Shown: positions 14,386 through 21,267 of the stretch, one piece after another
How the letters are laid out: each line of letters starts with the position of its first letter
Numbering within the stretch: the stretch's first letter is position 1
Source: a virus
IMG/VR virus record: IMGVR_UViG_3300020205_000254
Coordinates: 1 to 22,030 of that record
Reading direction: 5' to 3' (one strand)
DNA: 22,030 nucleotides
Position numbers and translations under genes: made by a program
The notes under the pieces: generated by a model
What the model was told of the DNA's origin: nothing
The model's database searches: none
The model's input: only the letters and a program-made list of their open reading frames with translations

Positions 14386-15438
14386 CTCACAAAATTCTGG
14401 CAGGTAGTTAACCATACAAATACCTTTTACTTCATCTTGTTTTTTGATTATTTTTAAAAATCTAGTAAAATCGTAATTGTCTTTGTCAGTGTGAGTGCCT
14501 ATAAAAAATTCTAAATCCTGTGATCGGCCACGTTTGCGAAATATTTCTTCTTTAACTGATTTGGGTAAAGCCCCGGGCCTAAAGTATGTGGGGTTAATAA
14601 CGGGATTATAATGATAATTTAACTTTTGTTCTTTAAACCAGCTAATAGTCTCATGATGATAAAGCACATTCATATTACTAGTAGTACTACTAACACTAAC
14701 ATTATCTGTAATAGTTCTAAAAAATTCTAAGTTTTCTAATAGAGTATCCCATGACAATGGATATCTTAGGTATTCAAATATTGGGCCCACTCCGTCAATA
14801 CTGACATTAAAATTTATATTTTTAAATTTTTTAAGTAGCTCTTTGTTATTATCACTTATATTAACTGATCCATTGGTTGTGACTGCAATAAAACATTTAG
14901 TGTTATTATTTTTAATTAATTGTTCAAGAATATAAAAATTTAACTTTTCATATAAAGGTTCGCCACCAACAAAATTTAACATGACTAACTCTTTAAAATT
15001 AAGATTTTCGTGAATGTCAGTCTTAGTCATGGATTTTATGGGTAGTGCAGTTAGATTCATTTTCTTTTCTAATGGTCCCCATGCACTTGATGGTCCAGAA
15101 TTACAAGTAACACAAGTAGAATTACAAGTGTTACTTGTAACATTTTTTACCATTATGGTTTTATATTTTCCTTGTATAACATCCTCTTCGATATATCTAA
15201 GGTCTTTATCCCAGTAAAAATCTAAAGCAGAGTTTTTAAGTTTACGATCACTAATTAGCCCAGCATCTTCTAGGTTCCAACACGCTGAGCAAAACGGTGA
15301 TCTTTCCTGATTCAGGATGCTACTTTTTATGGATTCTATGTTATAATTCTTAGGTAGTAAACAACAATGAGTTCCATATCGACGGTCAGTAGAATATTCG
15401 TACCCAAAAAACGGTAGAACACAAAAATAATTATTCAT
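14365..15438 (-). CDS. Second radical SAM enzyme with twitch/SPASM-like cysteines
   Basis: 357 aa on the minus strand. Core: NTCNSTCVTC gives Cys105-x3-Cys109-x2-Cys112, then NFVGGEPLYE with GGEP at 158-161. N-terminal cysteines at 6, 25/26, 50 and 53 (FCVLPFFG, THCCLLP, FCSACW) form the auxiliary set. It shares architecture, but little sequence, with the radical SAM protein at 11110, so it is not a recent duplicate. The inner part has the radical SAM strands VTTNGS and NVSIDGVG. Two sampled rows are 23% and 30% GC. The gene lies alone and opposite to its neighbours; upstream TATAAT and TATAAG sequences exist without good -35 boxes. The substrate is unknown; peptide or sugar modification is possible. 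Confidence 0.85.
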   Translation of the reverse strand: MNNYFCVLPFFGYEYSTDRRYGTHCCLLPKNYNIESIKSSILNQERSPFCSACWNLEDAGLISDRKLKNSALDFYWDKDLRYIEEDVIQGKYKTIMVKNVTSNTCNSTCVTCNSGPSSAWGPLEKKMNLTALPIKSMTKTDIHENLNFKELVMLNFVGGEPLYEKLNFYILEQLIKNNNTKCFIAVTTNGSVNISDNNKELLKKFKNINFNVSIDGVGPIFEYLRYPLSWDTLLENLEFFRTITDNVSVSSTTSNMNVLYHHETISWFKEQKLNYHYNPVINPTYFRPGALPKSVKEEIFRKRGRSQDLEFFIGTHTDKDNYDFTRFLKIIKKQDEVKGICMVNYLPEFCELIGFTF

Positions 15439-15486
15439 ACGATTATTTAAGCTGACTTAACTTATACATAAATTAAATTATACATA

Positions 15487-15494
15487 CTAAATAT
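15487..15494 (+). promoter_or_regulatory. Candidate late promoter (CTAAATAT) for the 15515-18411 operon
   Basis: CTAAATAT shares the TAAATA core of the perfect late boxes at 18441 and 19431 and lies 20 nt before the TTG start at 15515. GGAG at 15504-15507 is the ribosome site. Confidence 0.4.
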
Positions 15495-15514
15495 AACTAA
15501 ATTGGAGTGAAATT

Positions 15515-15766
15515 TTGCAAAAGAGAGCCCGCAGTATACTTGATGAATTAGATAGTATGCTAGTACACAAGGATCGTGAGAATCTTGTGGAAAGCCGCGC
15601 TAGTAATGTTATTGCTGGCGCAATTAATCTAATCAAATATATTCGTGAAAACTATGATCCTGTGCAGTCCGATGAGCTCGAACGTCGATTAATTAACAGT
15701 ATACGCACTCAAGAGCCAGAGAAATTTACTCGCGGAGTTAGGAGAATGCGTAGTGAAAATAAATGA
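15515..15766 (+). CDS. Small helical phage protein, unknown function
   Basis: 83 aa from TTG 15515, which has a good GGAG ribosome site at 15504-15507 with 7-nt spacing. Nearly all helical and strongly charged: RARSILDELDSMLV, ESRASNVIAGAINLIKYIRENY, DELERRLINSIRTQ, then a basic tail (RGVRRMRSENK). The type recurs in marine T4-like phages without known function. It is the first gene of a four-gene operon and overlaps the next by 14 bp. A scaffold, core or packaging-related role fits the late box, but nothing in the sequence proves it. Confidence 0.7.
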   Translation: MQKRARSILDELDSMLVHKDRENLVESRASNVIAGAINLIKYIRENYDPVQSDELERRLINSIRTQEPEKFTRGVRRMRSENK

Positions 15767-16562
15767 TATAGTTAACGAAGGTGTTGCATCGGGGTTTCTT
15801 CGTGGAGTTGGAGCAGCAGATACTGCAAACGCTGCAGACCGTTATAGTGATGCCCAGAGAAGAAACAACGCCCAAGGGCCAGACACTATGTCAACTGCTG
15901 ATACTCGTGCCAGTATAGCAAAAAACATGCCAAGCGATTTTATGCAACAGTTTAATCTCATTGACCCAGATTTAGGTATTGTAAAATATGGTAATACACA
16001 GTTCCAACGTGACGACAATGGCAAGTGGATTGATTATAGGACTGGTAAGCCTGCTCCTGGACGATTTATCCCTGCGTTAGATTCTACTAGCCCTCCAACA
16101 GTCCCGGGCGCCAAGACACCAAAATCAAACAATGGCTCAACTGTACCAGACTACAGCATTAAACGTAAAACAGTTCCTACATCTCCGGCTGTGCTTAAAC
16201 CAAACCCAGCTAGATCAGCACCAACACCATCTCCAGTGGCTGCAAATATCCCATCCGCGGATACAGCAGCAACTACTACAGATACTATAGAAACATTGCC
16301 GGACGGTAGTGTTAAATTGACTGACAAAAAAGGGCAAGCCTGGACTAAATCCACAACAGCACCTGGTTGGAAAGGTCCCGGGGGAGTATATATTCAAGGT
16401 GGTGCAGATTATGATGCACTTGAAAAAGTTGCCGCAGAATTGCAAACACAACAACCAAAAAAAACATCTAGTCTAATAGATCCAAAAACTGGACAACCAT
16501 TTGTATACGAAAGTATTGATCTTGCACAAGTTCTTTGGAATAAAATGAAAAGTAAACAATAA
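15753..16562 (+). CDS. Pro/Thr/Ser-rich late protein with T4-style capsid-targeting-like N-terminus
   Basis: 269 aa from GTG 15753 (GGAG at 15741-15744 as ribosome site). The N-terminus MKINDIVNEGVAS resembles the T4 internal-protein targeting peptide MKTYQEFIAEA: basic residue at 2, acidic-aromatic/aliphatic-aliphatic, then x-E followed by Gly or Ala. After a short folded-looking part (residues ~60-105) comes a low-complexity linker of Pro, Thr, Ser and Ala (~110-180: TSPPTVPGAKT, PNPARSAPTPSPVAA), then a basic-aromatic domain (GQAWTKSTTAPGWKGPGGVYI) and a helical tail. No enzyme motif is seen. Late box, operon and N-terminus suggest a head-internal or virion protein. Confidence 0.65.
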   Translation: MKINDIVNEGVASGFLRGVGAADTANAADRYSDAQRRNNAQGPDTMSTADTRASIAKNMPSDFMQQFNLIDPDLGIVKYGNTQFQRDDNGKWIDYRTGKPAPGRFIPALDSTSPPTVPGAKTPKSNNGSTVPDYSIKRKTVPTSPAVLKPNPARSAPTPSPVAANIPSADTAATTTDTIETLPDGSVKLTDKKGQAWTKSTTAPGWKGPGGVYIQGGADYDALEKVAAELQTQQPKKTSSLIDPKTGQPFVYESIDLAQVLWNKMKSKQ

Positions 16563-17353
16563 TGTATTATCTATTTGAAGGCGGCAACGCAATACCTACA
16601 AGTAGTCCCGTAAACCAGGAAGATGTTCCGCAGGTTATTGCTATTGCTAGACGTGAAATGCCACAACCATTATTAAAAAATTTACAAGCAGACATTGGTA
16701 GTGCAGGATATAAACAAGTACCCAGTGGCGATATTGACCTAATGGTTGAAGCACAAGATACAGTAGATTTATTTCAAACACAAGATAATCCCAAGGATCC
16801 AGTATTAGCCGCCAAGAAAGCAATGCAGACATGGTTTGCAGCCAAGGGTATTGAAGCTAATGTCAATGGACGTAATGTTAGTATCGGAATAAAATATAAA
16901 GCCAAAAACGGCAAGCCAGGATATGCTCAAGTTGACCTAATGGTTATACACGATGCCGCTATAGTTGCACCTTGGCATCAACACGGTCCACGTGGTATGT
17001 ATAAAGATGCTGGCTTTAAGGGACAACAGAACTTTCTTCTAATGGCCAGTATTGCTAAACATCTTAACTTAAAGTTTGATCCATTTGGTGCAAAATTAAT
17101 TAATCGTGACACTAATGCAGTTGTTGGCCGTACACGTAAAGAAGTTGCTAAGATCTTACTTGGCCCAAAAGCAAAAGAAGATTCGTTAAACAGCGTTGGT
17201 ACTATGCTAGCCGCCTTAGAAAACGATCCCGATCGAGAAGGTAAGTTAGCACAGGCTCGACAAGATCAAGCTAAAGGATTGTTGACACTTCCTGAAGCTG
17301 CACCTACTCCGGGCACAGCCGCCTGGTTTAGAAAAATGGGACACGTTGTATGA
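16562..17353 (+). CDS. Pol-beta-superfamily nucleotidyltransferase-like protein
   Basis: 263 aa, starting at TAATG overlap. The nucleotidyltransferase signature G-S-x(9)-D-x-D is present: Gly46-Ser47, then GDIDLMV with Asp57 and Asp59; the third metal-binding residue is Asp125 in AQVDLMVIH. The later helical region (NFLLMASIAKHLNL, RTRKEVAKILLG) fits the downstream domain. Family members add nucleotides to RNA ends, proteins or small molecules; the acceptor is unknown. The N-terminus MYYLFEGGNA has a L-x-E/G site like T4 prohead protease sites (I/L-x-E, cut before G/A). It overlaps the ligase-like gene by 4 bp, which suggests a joint function. Confidence 0.75.
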   Translation: MYYLFEGGNAIPTSSPVNQEDVPQVIAIARREMPQPLLKNLQADIGSAGYKQVPSGDIDLMVEAQDTVDLFQTQDNPKDPVLAAKKAMQTWFAAKGIEANVNGRNVSIGIKYKAKNGKPGYAQVDLMVIHDAAIVAPWHQHGPRGMYKDAGFKGQQNFLLMASIAKHLNLKFDPFGAKLINRDTNAVVGRTRKEVAKILLGPKAKEDSLNSVGTMLAALENDPDREGKLAQARQDQAKGLLTLPEAAPTPGTAAWFRKMGHVV

Positions 17354-18411
17354 ATTTAGATTTTATACAAACACTAATGGAAGCCGACGAAGGCCCACGT
17401 ATTGTTCATCCCGAAGATACTATATTTGATGGATCTGCTCGAGCTGGGCAATATGTGGAAGCATTGAAAGAAGTGATAAAAAATCCCGGTAGTGTTAGTA
17501 TTAAATGGGATGGCGGAATAGCATTAGTATTTGGTCGTAAGGCATCTGGAGAATTCTTTTGTGCTGACAAATATATGCCTAACAAAGGTGTATTTCCAAC
17601 AAGTCCAGAACAATGGATAGAGTATGATCGTGGTCGTGGTGCTAACCGTAATGACCTATATGCTAAAATTCAAACTGTGTGGGCCGGTTTAGAAGCCGCA
17701 GTAAAAGATCGTGCTACTTATAAAGGTGATTTAATGCACGTGGGTAAATTGCCTTTAGTAAATGGTATGTATGAATTTACTCCCACAACAGTAAAATATC
17801 GTATTCCTCCTAATAGTGCAATTGGACAATTAATTAAAGGCAAAGTTGGTGTGTTAGTTGTACATCAACGCGAAGGCCAGCCTTGGGACGGACAAACAGG
17901 ATTAGCCAATGGTGGCAACGTAGCAATTTTAAATCCTACTGCTGGAATTAAATTTCAAATAAATGATCCTGTACAACTAACTACAGGTGCAACACGAGTA
18001 GTAACACAGTATGGAGCTGTAGTTGATAAATTCTTTGCTGGTATAGACGGTGTTGCTAAAGCTGCAATTAAAAAGTATTTTAATCAGAAAATTACAGGTC
18101 AAACTAAAGAAGATATTGTTGAATGGCTACAACACAATGTTAGTGGCAAACAATTTAAACTACTAGTAGGCGAAAATCAAGGCGGATACTTATATAGGAA
18201 TCAGCAAGGATACGAAGCATTAAAAGCAGTATGGAATGCAATATATCAATTAAAAGTTGGACTAGCATCTCAGCTAGAACAACAGGTAACAGGATTTGAA
18301 CAATGGACTGGTGGACAAAAAGCCGGCGAAGGCTTTGTGGTAAATACTAGTCAAGGACTAATAAAATTAGTAAATCGTGGTGTATTTGGTCAAGCACACT
18401 TTAACAAATAA
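17350..18411 (+). CDS. DNA/RNA ligase-superfamily-like covalent nucleotidyltransferase
   Basis: 353 aa. The motif order of nucleotidyl-lysine enzymes is visible: motif I SIKWDGGIALVFGR with candidate adenylated Lys52 in KWDG (52-55); motif III-like YKGDLMH (124-130); motif IIIa-like VGVLVVHQ (166-173); motif IV EGFVV (327-331); and motif V-like GLIKLVNR (336-343). A long segment of ~150 residues between IIIa and IV is unusual for a classic ligase and may hold a helical insertion. The N-terminus MNLDFIQTLMEADEG contains L-M-E before Ala, a T4 prohead-protease-like site. It overlaps the nucleotidyltransferase gene by 4 bp. Sealing, capping or adenylation of RNA is plausible; the substrate and activity are unproven. 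Confidence 0.65.
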   Translation: MNLDFIQTLMEADEGPRIVHPEDTIFDGSARAGQYVEALKEVIKNPGSVSIKWDGGIALVFGRKASGEFFCADKYMPNKGVFPTSPEQWIEYDRGRGANRNDLYAKIQTVWAGLEAAVKDRATYKGDLMHVGKLPLVNGMYEFTPTTVKYRIPPNSAIGQLIKGKVGVLVVHQREGQPWDGQTGLANGGNVAILNPTAGIKFQINDPVQLTTGATRVVTQYGAVVDKFFAGIDGVAKAAIKKYFNQKITGQTKEDIVEWLQHNVSGKQFKLLVGENQGGYLYRNQQGYEALKAVWNAIYQLKVGLASQLEQQVTGFEQWTGGQKAGEGFVVNTSQGLIKLVNRGVFGQAHFNK

Positions 18412-18440
18412 GCTATAACATACCAATTTTTTCCAAATAG

Positions 18441-18448
18441 TATAAATA
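18441..18448 (+). promoter_or_regulatory. T4-type late promoter (perfect TATAAATA)
   Basis: Exact match to the T4 late box in an intergenic gap, 41 nt before the ATG at 18489. The ribosome site AAGGAG is at 18476-18481, 7 nt from the ATG. Confidence 0.85.
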
Positions 18449-18454
18449 ATTACA

Positions 18455-18466
18455 TGCGGGAACGCA
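18455..18466 (+). other. 5'-end hairpin with GNRA-type loop
   Basis: TGCG-GGAA-CGCA forms a 4-bp stem with a GGAA (GNRA) tetraloop. It starts 7 nt after the late box, so it should sit at the very 5' end of the transcript, where such hairpins protect mRNA. Confidence 0.45.
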
Positions 18467-18488
18467 CATTTAATTAAGGAGATTTAAA

Positions 18489-18920
18489 ATGGCAATTCAG
18501 ACAAGATACGCTGGTGATTCACAAGCCGTAAAAAACGTTGGTGTAACAACAACAAATGCAAACGCAATTCCAGTATTTACTGGTATCGCTGGCCCAATCA
18601 CAGCTTATAAATTAGGTAGTTTTGGTATTACAGCTAACTTAGCTGCAGAACAGATTACTGGTGGCGCTGTTGAAACAATGTTACGTGTAATTTCTGGTAA
18701 CGCTACAATATTAGGTTATCAATGTGACGTAGCTGGTGCTTCAGCACAGTTAAGCGTTCTAGTAGAACGTACTAGCTGGACAGATGCAACATTGACAACA
18801 GCTATTGTTGCTCTAGCAGGTGGTGTTGCTGCTGGTGCTAACATTGGTGCTGCTGCTAACATTTGGATTATGCCTACAGCAACAACTGTAACAAGTACAG
18901 GCGGTATCAAATTAGCTTAA
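18489..18920 (+). CDS. Putative abundant virion structural protein
   Basis: 143 aa. Beta-rich and almost free of charge, rich in Ala, Thr, Gly and Val, with Thr/Val strands ending in VTSTGGIKLA. There is one Cys and a few aromatic residues. It sits alone between a perfect late promoter with strong ribosome site AAGGAG and a strong terminator, the layout of a highly expressed monocistronic late gene. A decoration, head-fibre or tail component is likely; no family-defining motif is recognised. Codon choice is regular and shows many GCT/GGT/ACA codons, which also fits high expression. Not an enzyme by any visible motif. Confidence 0.65.
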   Translation: MAIQTRYAGDSQAVKNVGVTTTNANAIPVFTGIAGPITAYKLGSFGITANLAAEQITGGAVETMLRVISGNATILGYQCDVAGASAQLSVLVERTSWTDATLTTAIVALAGGVAAGANIGAAANIWIMPTATTVTSTGGIKLA

Positions 18921-18944
18921 TAGTTTAATAACTATAAACAAACG

Positions 18945-18969
18945 AGGCACTCTTTGTAGTGCCTTTTTT
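18945..18969 (+). terminator. Rho-independent terminator
   Basis: GGCACT (18946-18951) pairs with AGTGCC (18958-18963) around a 6-nt loop, followed by six T residues (18964-18969). It ends the transcript of the gene at 18489. Confidence 0.9.
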
Positions 18970-18976
18970 GTGGCCG

Positions 18977-18984
18977 CTAAATAC
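18977..18984 (+). promoter_or_regulatory. Candidate late promoter (CTAAATAC), near-leaderless
   Basis: CTAAATAC lies 7 nt before the ATG at 18992 and 7 nt after the terminator T-run. The same octamer recurs at 20523. Some promoter is needed here unless read-through occurs. Confidence 0.45.
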
Positions 18985-18991
18985 TAATACT

Positions 18992-19435
18992 ATGTCAGCA
19001 TCAAATTTACACGTCTATATTGGTTATACCTTAGTTGACATTACACGAACGGGGGTAACTCGTGATTCCATTGGCGGAGAGTTAGAACGAAATCAACATC
19101 GTAATTGGGAAACATTAATTCAATGCATTGGATTACGTACTCAACCACATCATATAAATGGCCCCGAATCTTATCTAGTAGAAAATATCAGCAGTTTAAA
19201 GTTTGGTGATTTTTATTCAGGAAGACCACAACAAGTTTGGACATGGTCTTGGGCAGTAGAACCAGCTGGCATCTATGAAGTTCCACCAGAACCACTGGGC
19301 GGACTTATGCAAGATTTTGAACAAGTTCCTATTATTGCTGGGCTAACAGAAACAGCACGTTTTATGTTGCCCATTTTCTATCCTTACGGTGCTATTAGAA
19401 ATATATACTTTGAACGGTATCTTGGCAAAGTATAA
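18992..19435 (+). CDS. Conserved hypothetical late phage protein
   Basis: 147 aa from ATG 18992. A GTG at 18959 is in frame but lies inside the terminator stem, so it is rejected. The sequence is rich in aromatic residues and Pro: HVYIGYTLVDITRTGVTR, ERNQHRNWETLIQCIGLRT, PQQVWTWSWAVEPAGIY, then RFMLPIFYPYGAIRNIYF. There is no signal peptide or enzyme motif. The style recalls small virion-assembly or neck/tail proteins of marine T4-like phages, but the function is unknown. No ribosome site precedes the ATG, consistent with a near-leaderless late transcript. The stop codon overlaps the late promoter of the next unit. Confidence 0.7.
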   Translation: MSASNLHVYIGYTLVDITRTGVTRDSIGGELERNQHRNWETLIQCIGLRTQPHHINGPESYLVENISSLKFGDFYSGRPQQVWTWSWAVEPAGIYEVPPEPLGGLMQDFEQVPIIAGLTETARFMLPIFYPYGAIRNIYFERYLGKV

Positions 19436-19438
19436 ATA
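19431..19438 (+). promoter_or_regulatory. T4-type late promoter (perfect TATAAATA)
   Basis: Second exact late box, overlapping the stop codon of the gene ending at 19435, followed by a ~90-nt leader before the ATG at 19532. Confidence 0.8.
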
Positions 19439-19458
19439 ATACTTGATGCTACAGCACC

Positions 19459-19493
19459 ATTAAGGCTCACTATTAAGGCACATTTAGGCTCAC
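19459..19493 (+). repeat. Three tandem 12-nt-type repeats in the leader
   Basis: ATTAAGGCTCAC (19459-19470), TATTAAGGCACA (19471-19482) and ATTTAGGCTCAC (19482-19493) are near-copies in tandem. They lie inside the untranslated leader and are too few and too short for a CRISPR array. Role unknown. Confidence 0.6.
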
Positions 19494-19503
19494 CCAAACC
19501 GCA

Positions 19504-19522
19504 TCGCTTAACAGGAAAGCGA
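19504..19522 (+). other. Leader hairpin with AGGA in its loop
   Basis: TCGCTT (19504-19509) pairs with AAGCGA (19517-19522) around loop AACAGGA. The stem ends just before the GAGA ribosome site; the AGGA in the loop is 15 nt from the ATG, so it may only weakly affect translation of the gene at 19532. Confidence 0.4.
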
Positions 19523-19531
19523 AGAGACACA

Positions 19532-19789
19532 ATGTCCTCTACAGAAATAGAAAAGAAAAGCCTTGAGGCGCACGTAGAATTATGTGCTGAAAGGTATGCG
19601 AACTTGGATAATAAACTTTCCAATCTTGAAACTCGTATGGACAAGTTAGAAGGTCATATTGTTGACATAAAAGACAGTCTATCGGGGAATGATAGTGGAC
19701 ACTACAAAACTCTAATCACTGTAGGAACAACCATATTAGGTGTATTAATCGCAGGATTAATTACAGTAATAGTTAACTTAGTAAAATGA
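19532..19789 (+). CDS. Coiled-coil + C-terminal membrane-anchored protein (holin/XhlA-like candidate)
   Basis: 85 aa. The N-terminal ~50 residues are a heptad-rich coiled coil (LDNKLSNLETRMDKLEGHIVDIKDSL); after a SGNDSGHYK hinge follows a single transmembrane segment of ~22 residues (LITVGTTILGVLIAGLITVIV) and a short NLVK tail. The layout, coiled coil then one C-terminal membrane helix, is that of XhlA-type phage lysis accessories and of some holins. A late perfect promoter (19431) and a long structured leader fit tight control of a lysis gene. A membrane-anchored assembly factor is the alternative. GAGA at 19524-19527 is the probable ribosome site. No endolysin gene is seen nearby. Confidence 0.65.
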   Translation: MSSTEIEKKSLEAHVELCAERYANLDNKLSNLETRMDKLEGHIVDIKDSLSGNDSGHYKTLITVGTTILGVLIAGLITVIVNLVK

Positions 19790-19995
19790 AAATAGTAGAA
19801 CTACTCAACAATGTGCAAATAGCCATTACTAATGAGCAAGCAGATCTGCTGGGTCGATTTGACCTAGAAAATGATGTATCAAAAGATGCTTTCAATGAAA
19901 GAGAGCAAGTAATAGCAAATCAACTAGTGATGCAGGATATCCTACATCGCGGTAATAATAATGGCACGATCACGTACAAGAAAAAAATCCAGTAG
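19786..19995 (+). CDS. Small conserved hypothetical phage protein
   Basis: 69 aa, ATGA overlap with the coiled-coil gene. It consists of two helical parts, IVELLNNVQIAITNEQADLLGRF and DAFNEREQVIANQLVMQDIL, followed by a short basic beta tail (GTITYKKKIQ), a pattern like a small winged-helix or ancillary subunit. The type is common in T4-like marine genomes without known role. The next gene begins inside its last 35 bases in another frame. Since both sit in the late unit, a virion-assembly role is possible but unproven. Confidence 0.7.
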   Translation: MKIVELLNNVQIAITNEQADLLGRFDLENDVSKDAFNEREQVIANQLVMQDILHRGNNNGTITYKKKIQ

Positions 19996-20494
19996 TAAAA
20001 TAACCAGCCCTGAAATTAAACAAATAGCTACTATTGCTACTGATTATATCAAGCATTGGACCATGCTTGAGCTCAGCAAACTACAACAAGCAAATCAAAT
20101 TCCTATTTGTATACCAACTGCAAGTGGATACCGCATTGGGGTATATTTGTTAACAATAAAATCAGACAATGCCTGCGAACTTTATAATGCCTACCACGAA
20201 TTGATGCACGTTTTTGAAAGCAAAATTAGTGCAGTACTATATACAATATACATTATAAAACAAAAATATTCATTTGCTGATGAAATATTAGTGTTAGACA
20301 AACAAATAAATAAATCATATATAGAATCTTTAATATTACAACGAACTATAGATCGAGCAAGATTAAATAAGCTATATGATATAGTAGATATTAGGCAATC
20401 TAGACTAGACATTTCACAACGGCAACTAACACAGGCTCGCAATGAAATGGCAACAATATATAAAAGAGCCAAGATTAACCGAGTTTGGGAATAG
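19961..20494 (+). CDS. Helical basic phage protein, unknown function
   Basis: 177 aa, starting within the previous gene (35-bp overlap). The basic N-terminus (ARSRTRKKSSSK) could bind nucleic acid; the rest is nearly all helix, with the segments ATIATDYIKHWTMLELSKL, AYHELMHVFESKISAVLY and a long helix from about residue 120 to the end. The overlap crosses a run of seven A (19981-19987), but the frames differ by +1, so a -1 slip would not join the two proteins. No signal peptide, membrane segment or enzyme motif is seen. Function is not recognised. Confidence 0.65.
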   Translation: MARSRTRKKSSSKITSPEIKQIATIATDYIKHWTMLELSKLQQANQIPICIPTASGYRIGVYLLTIKSDNACELYNAYHELMHVFESKISAVLYTIYIIKQKYSFADEILVLDKQINKSYIESLILQRTIDRARLNKLYDIVDIRQSRLDISQRQLTQARNEMATIYKRAKINRVWE

Positions 20495-20522
20495 CTAAAG
20501 AATTAAAAAACTATTTGATAGA

Positions 20523-20530
20523 CTAAATAC
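20523..20530 (+). promoter_or_regulatory. Candidate late promoter (CTAAATAC)
   Basis: Same octamer as at 18977, 25 nt before the ATG at 20556 in a short intergenic gap; GGGAA (20543-20547) may be the ribosome site. Confidence 0.5.
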
Positions 20531-20555
20531 ATGATACAGTTTGGGAATAAAAACT

Positions 20556-21266
20556 ATGAGACTCTCTGAAATGCACACAGCAGTAACACCACAAAAGATT
20601 AATAAAGTCATGGAAAGCCGATTTGGGTTTACTATTGATTATGATAACTTAACTTATGCTAAAGCACAGCGTTTAAGCAAAGCCTTAAACGAAAACATCG
20701 GTGCCATTAAGCGTAGTTTTGGTGCCCACACCGCTGAAAAGAATGCCAAGTACATGGAATTAATGTTAGTTAAAGAAGGCATTGATCGTTGGTTAAACAG
20801 CGAACAAGGATTGTTTGAATCTGAAATGGGTCGTAGCGAAGCAGTACTAGCCGCCAAAGACATTGTTGACAGCGTTCAAGACATGTTAGAAAAAATTAGC
20901 AAAATTCAAAATGAACAAGTACCTGCATTAATTGACACTATTCGTGATCAAATTGGTGGTGAACAAGCAGAGCAGTTTAAAACAACTATCAGCCCATGCT
21001 TAACAGAATTATATACTGCATTAAGTAGCGCACGTGAAACATCTGATACTAGTGTACGTGCATTAGCAGGAGAAGAAGTTGCAAATACAATGGATATGGG
21101 CTTAGGTGGTGATCAATTACCTTCTATGGCTGACACTGGAATGGGCGATGCTGGTCTTGATGCTGGCAGTGATTTTGATAGCGACATGCCTCCAGCAGAT
21201 GACGCCTTTGGTGCAACTGACTCGGCAGTAGGTGGCCAAGAAGAACTAGGACGTGAACGTCGTTAA
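20556..21266 (+). CDS. Putative prohead-core/virion-associated helical protein
   Basis: 236 aa from ATG 20556 (a TTG at 20541 is in frame but lies in the ribosome-site region). The N-terminal 160 residues are highly charged and helical with heptad repeats (YMELMLVKEGIDRWL, AAKDIVDSVQDMLEKISKIQNEQ). The C-terminal ~60 residues are disordered, acidic and rich in Gly, Asp, Ala and Met, with repeats such as DAGLDAGSDFDSDMP, ending EELGRERR. A coiled helical rod plus acidic tail is the kind of composition found in phage scaffold or core proteins, and it is followed by a gene with a capsid-targeting-like N-terminus. The assignment is inference; I cannot match it to gp22 or another named protein. 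Confidence 0.6.
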   Translation: MRLSEMHTAVTPQKINKVMESRFGFTIDYDNLTYAKAQRLSKALNENIGAIKRSFGAHTAEKNAKYMELMLVKEGIDRWLNSEQGLFESEMGRSEAVLAAKDIVDSVQDMLEKISKIQNEQVPALIDTIRDQIGGEQAEQFKTTISPCLTELYTALSSARETSDTSVRALAGEEVANTMDMGLGGDQLPSMADTGMGDAGLDAGSDFDSDMPPADDAFGATDSAVGGQEELGRERR

Positions 21267-21267
21267 T

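Noticed and set aside
15447-15460. TTAAG-CTGA-CTTAA inverted repeat between divergent genes
   Set aside because: A 5-bp AT-rich palindrome is expected by chance here, and no T-run or known operator match accompanies it.
18959-18991. Upstream GTG start for the gene at 18992
   Set aside because: It lies inside the terminator stem, and its extra 11 residues come from the T-run and promoter.
19459-19493. Possible CRISPR-like repeat cluster
   Set aside because: Only three 12-nt near-repeats with no spacers; better described as a leader repeat.
19961-19995. Possible programmed frameshift over seven A residues joining two genes
   Set aside because: The frames differ by +1, so a -1 slip would not fuse them, and the second gene has its own ATG.
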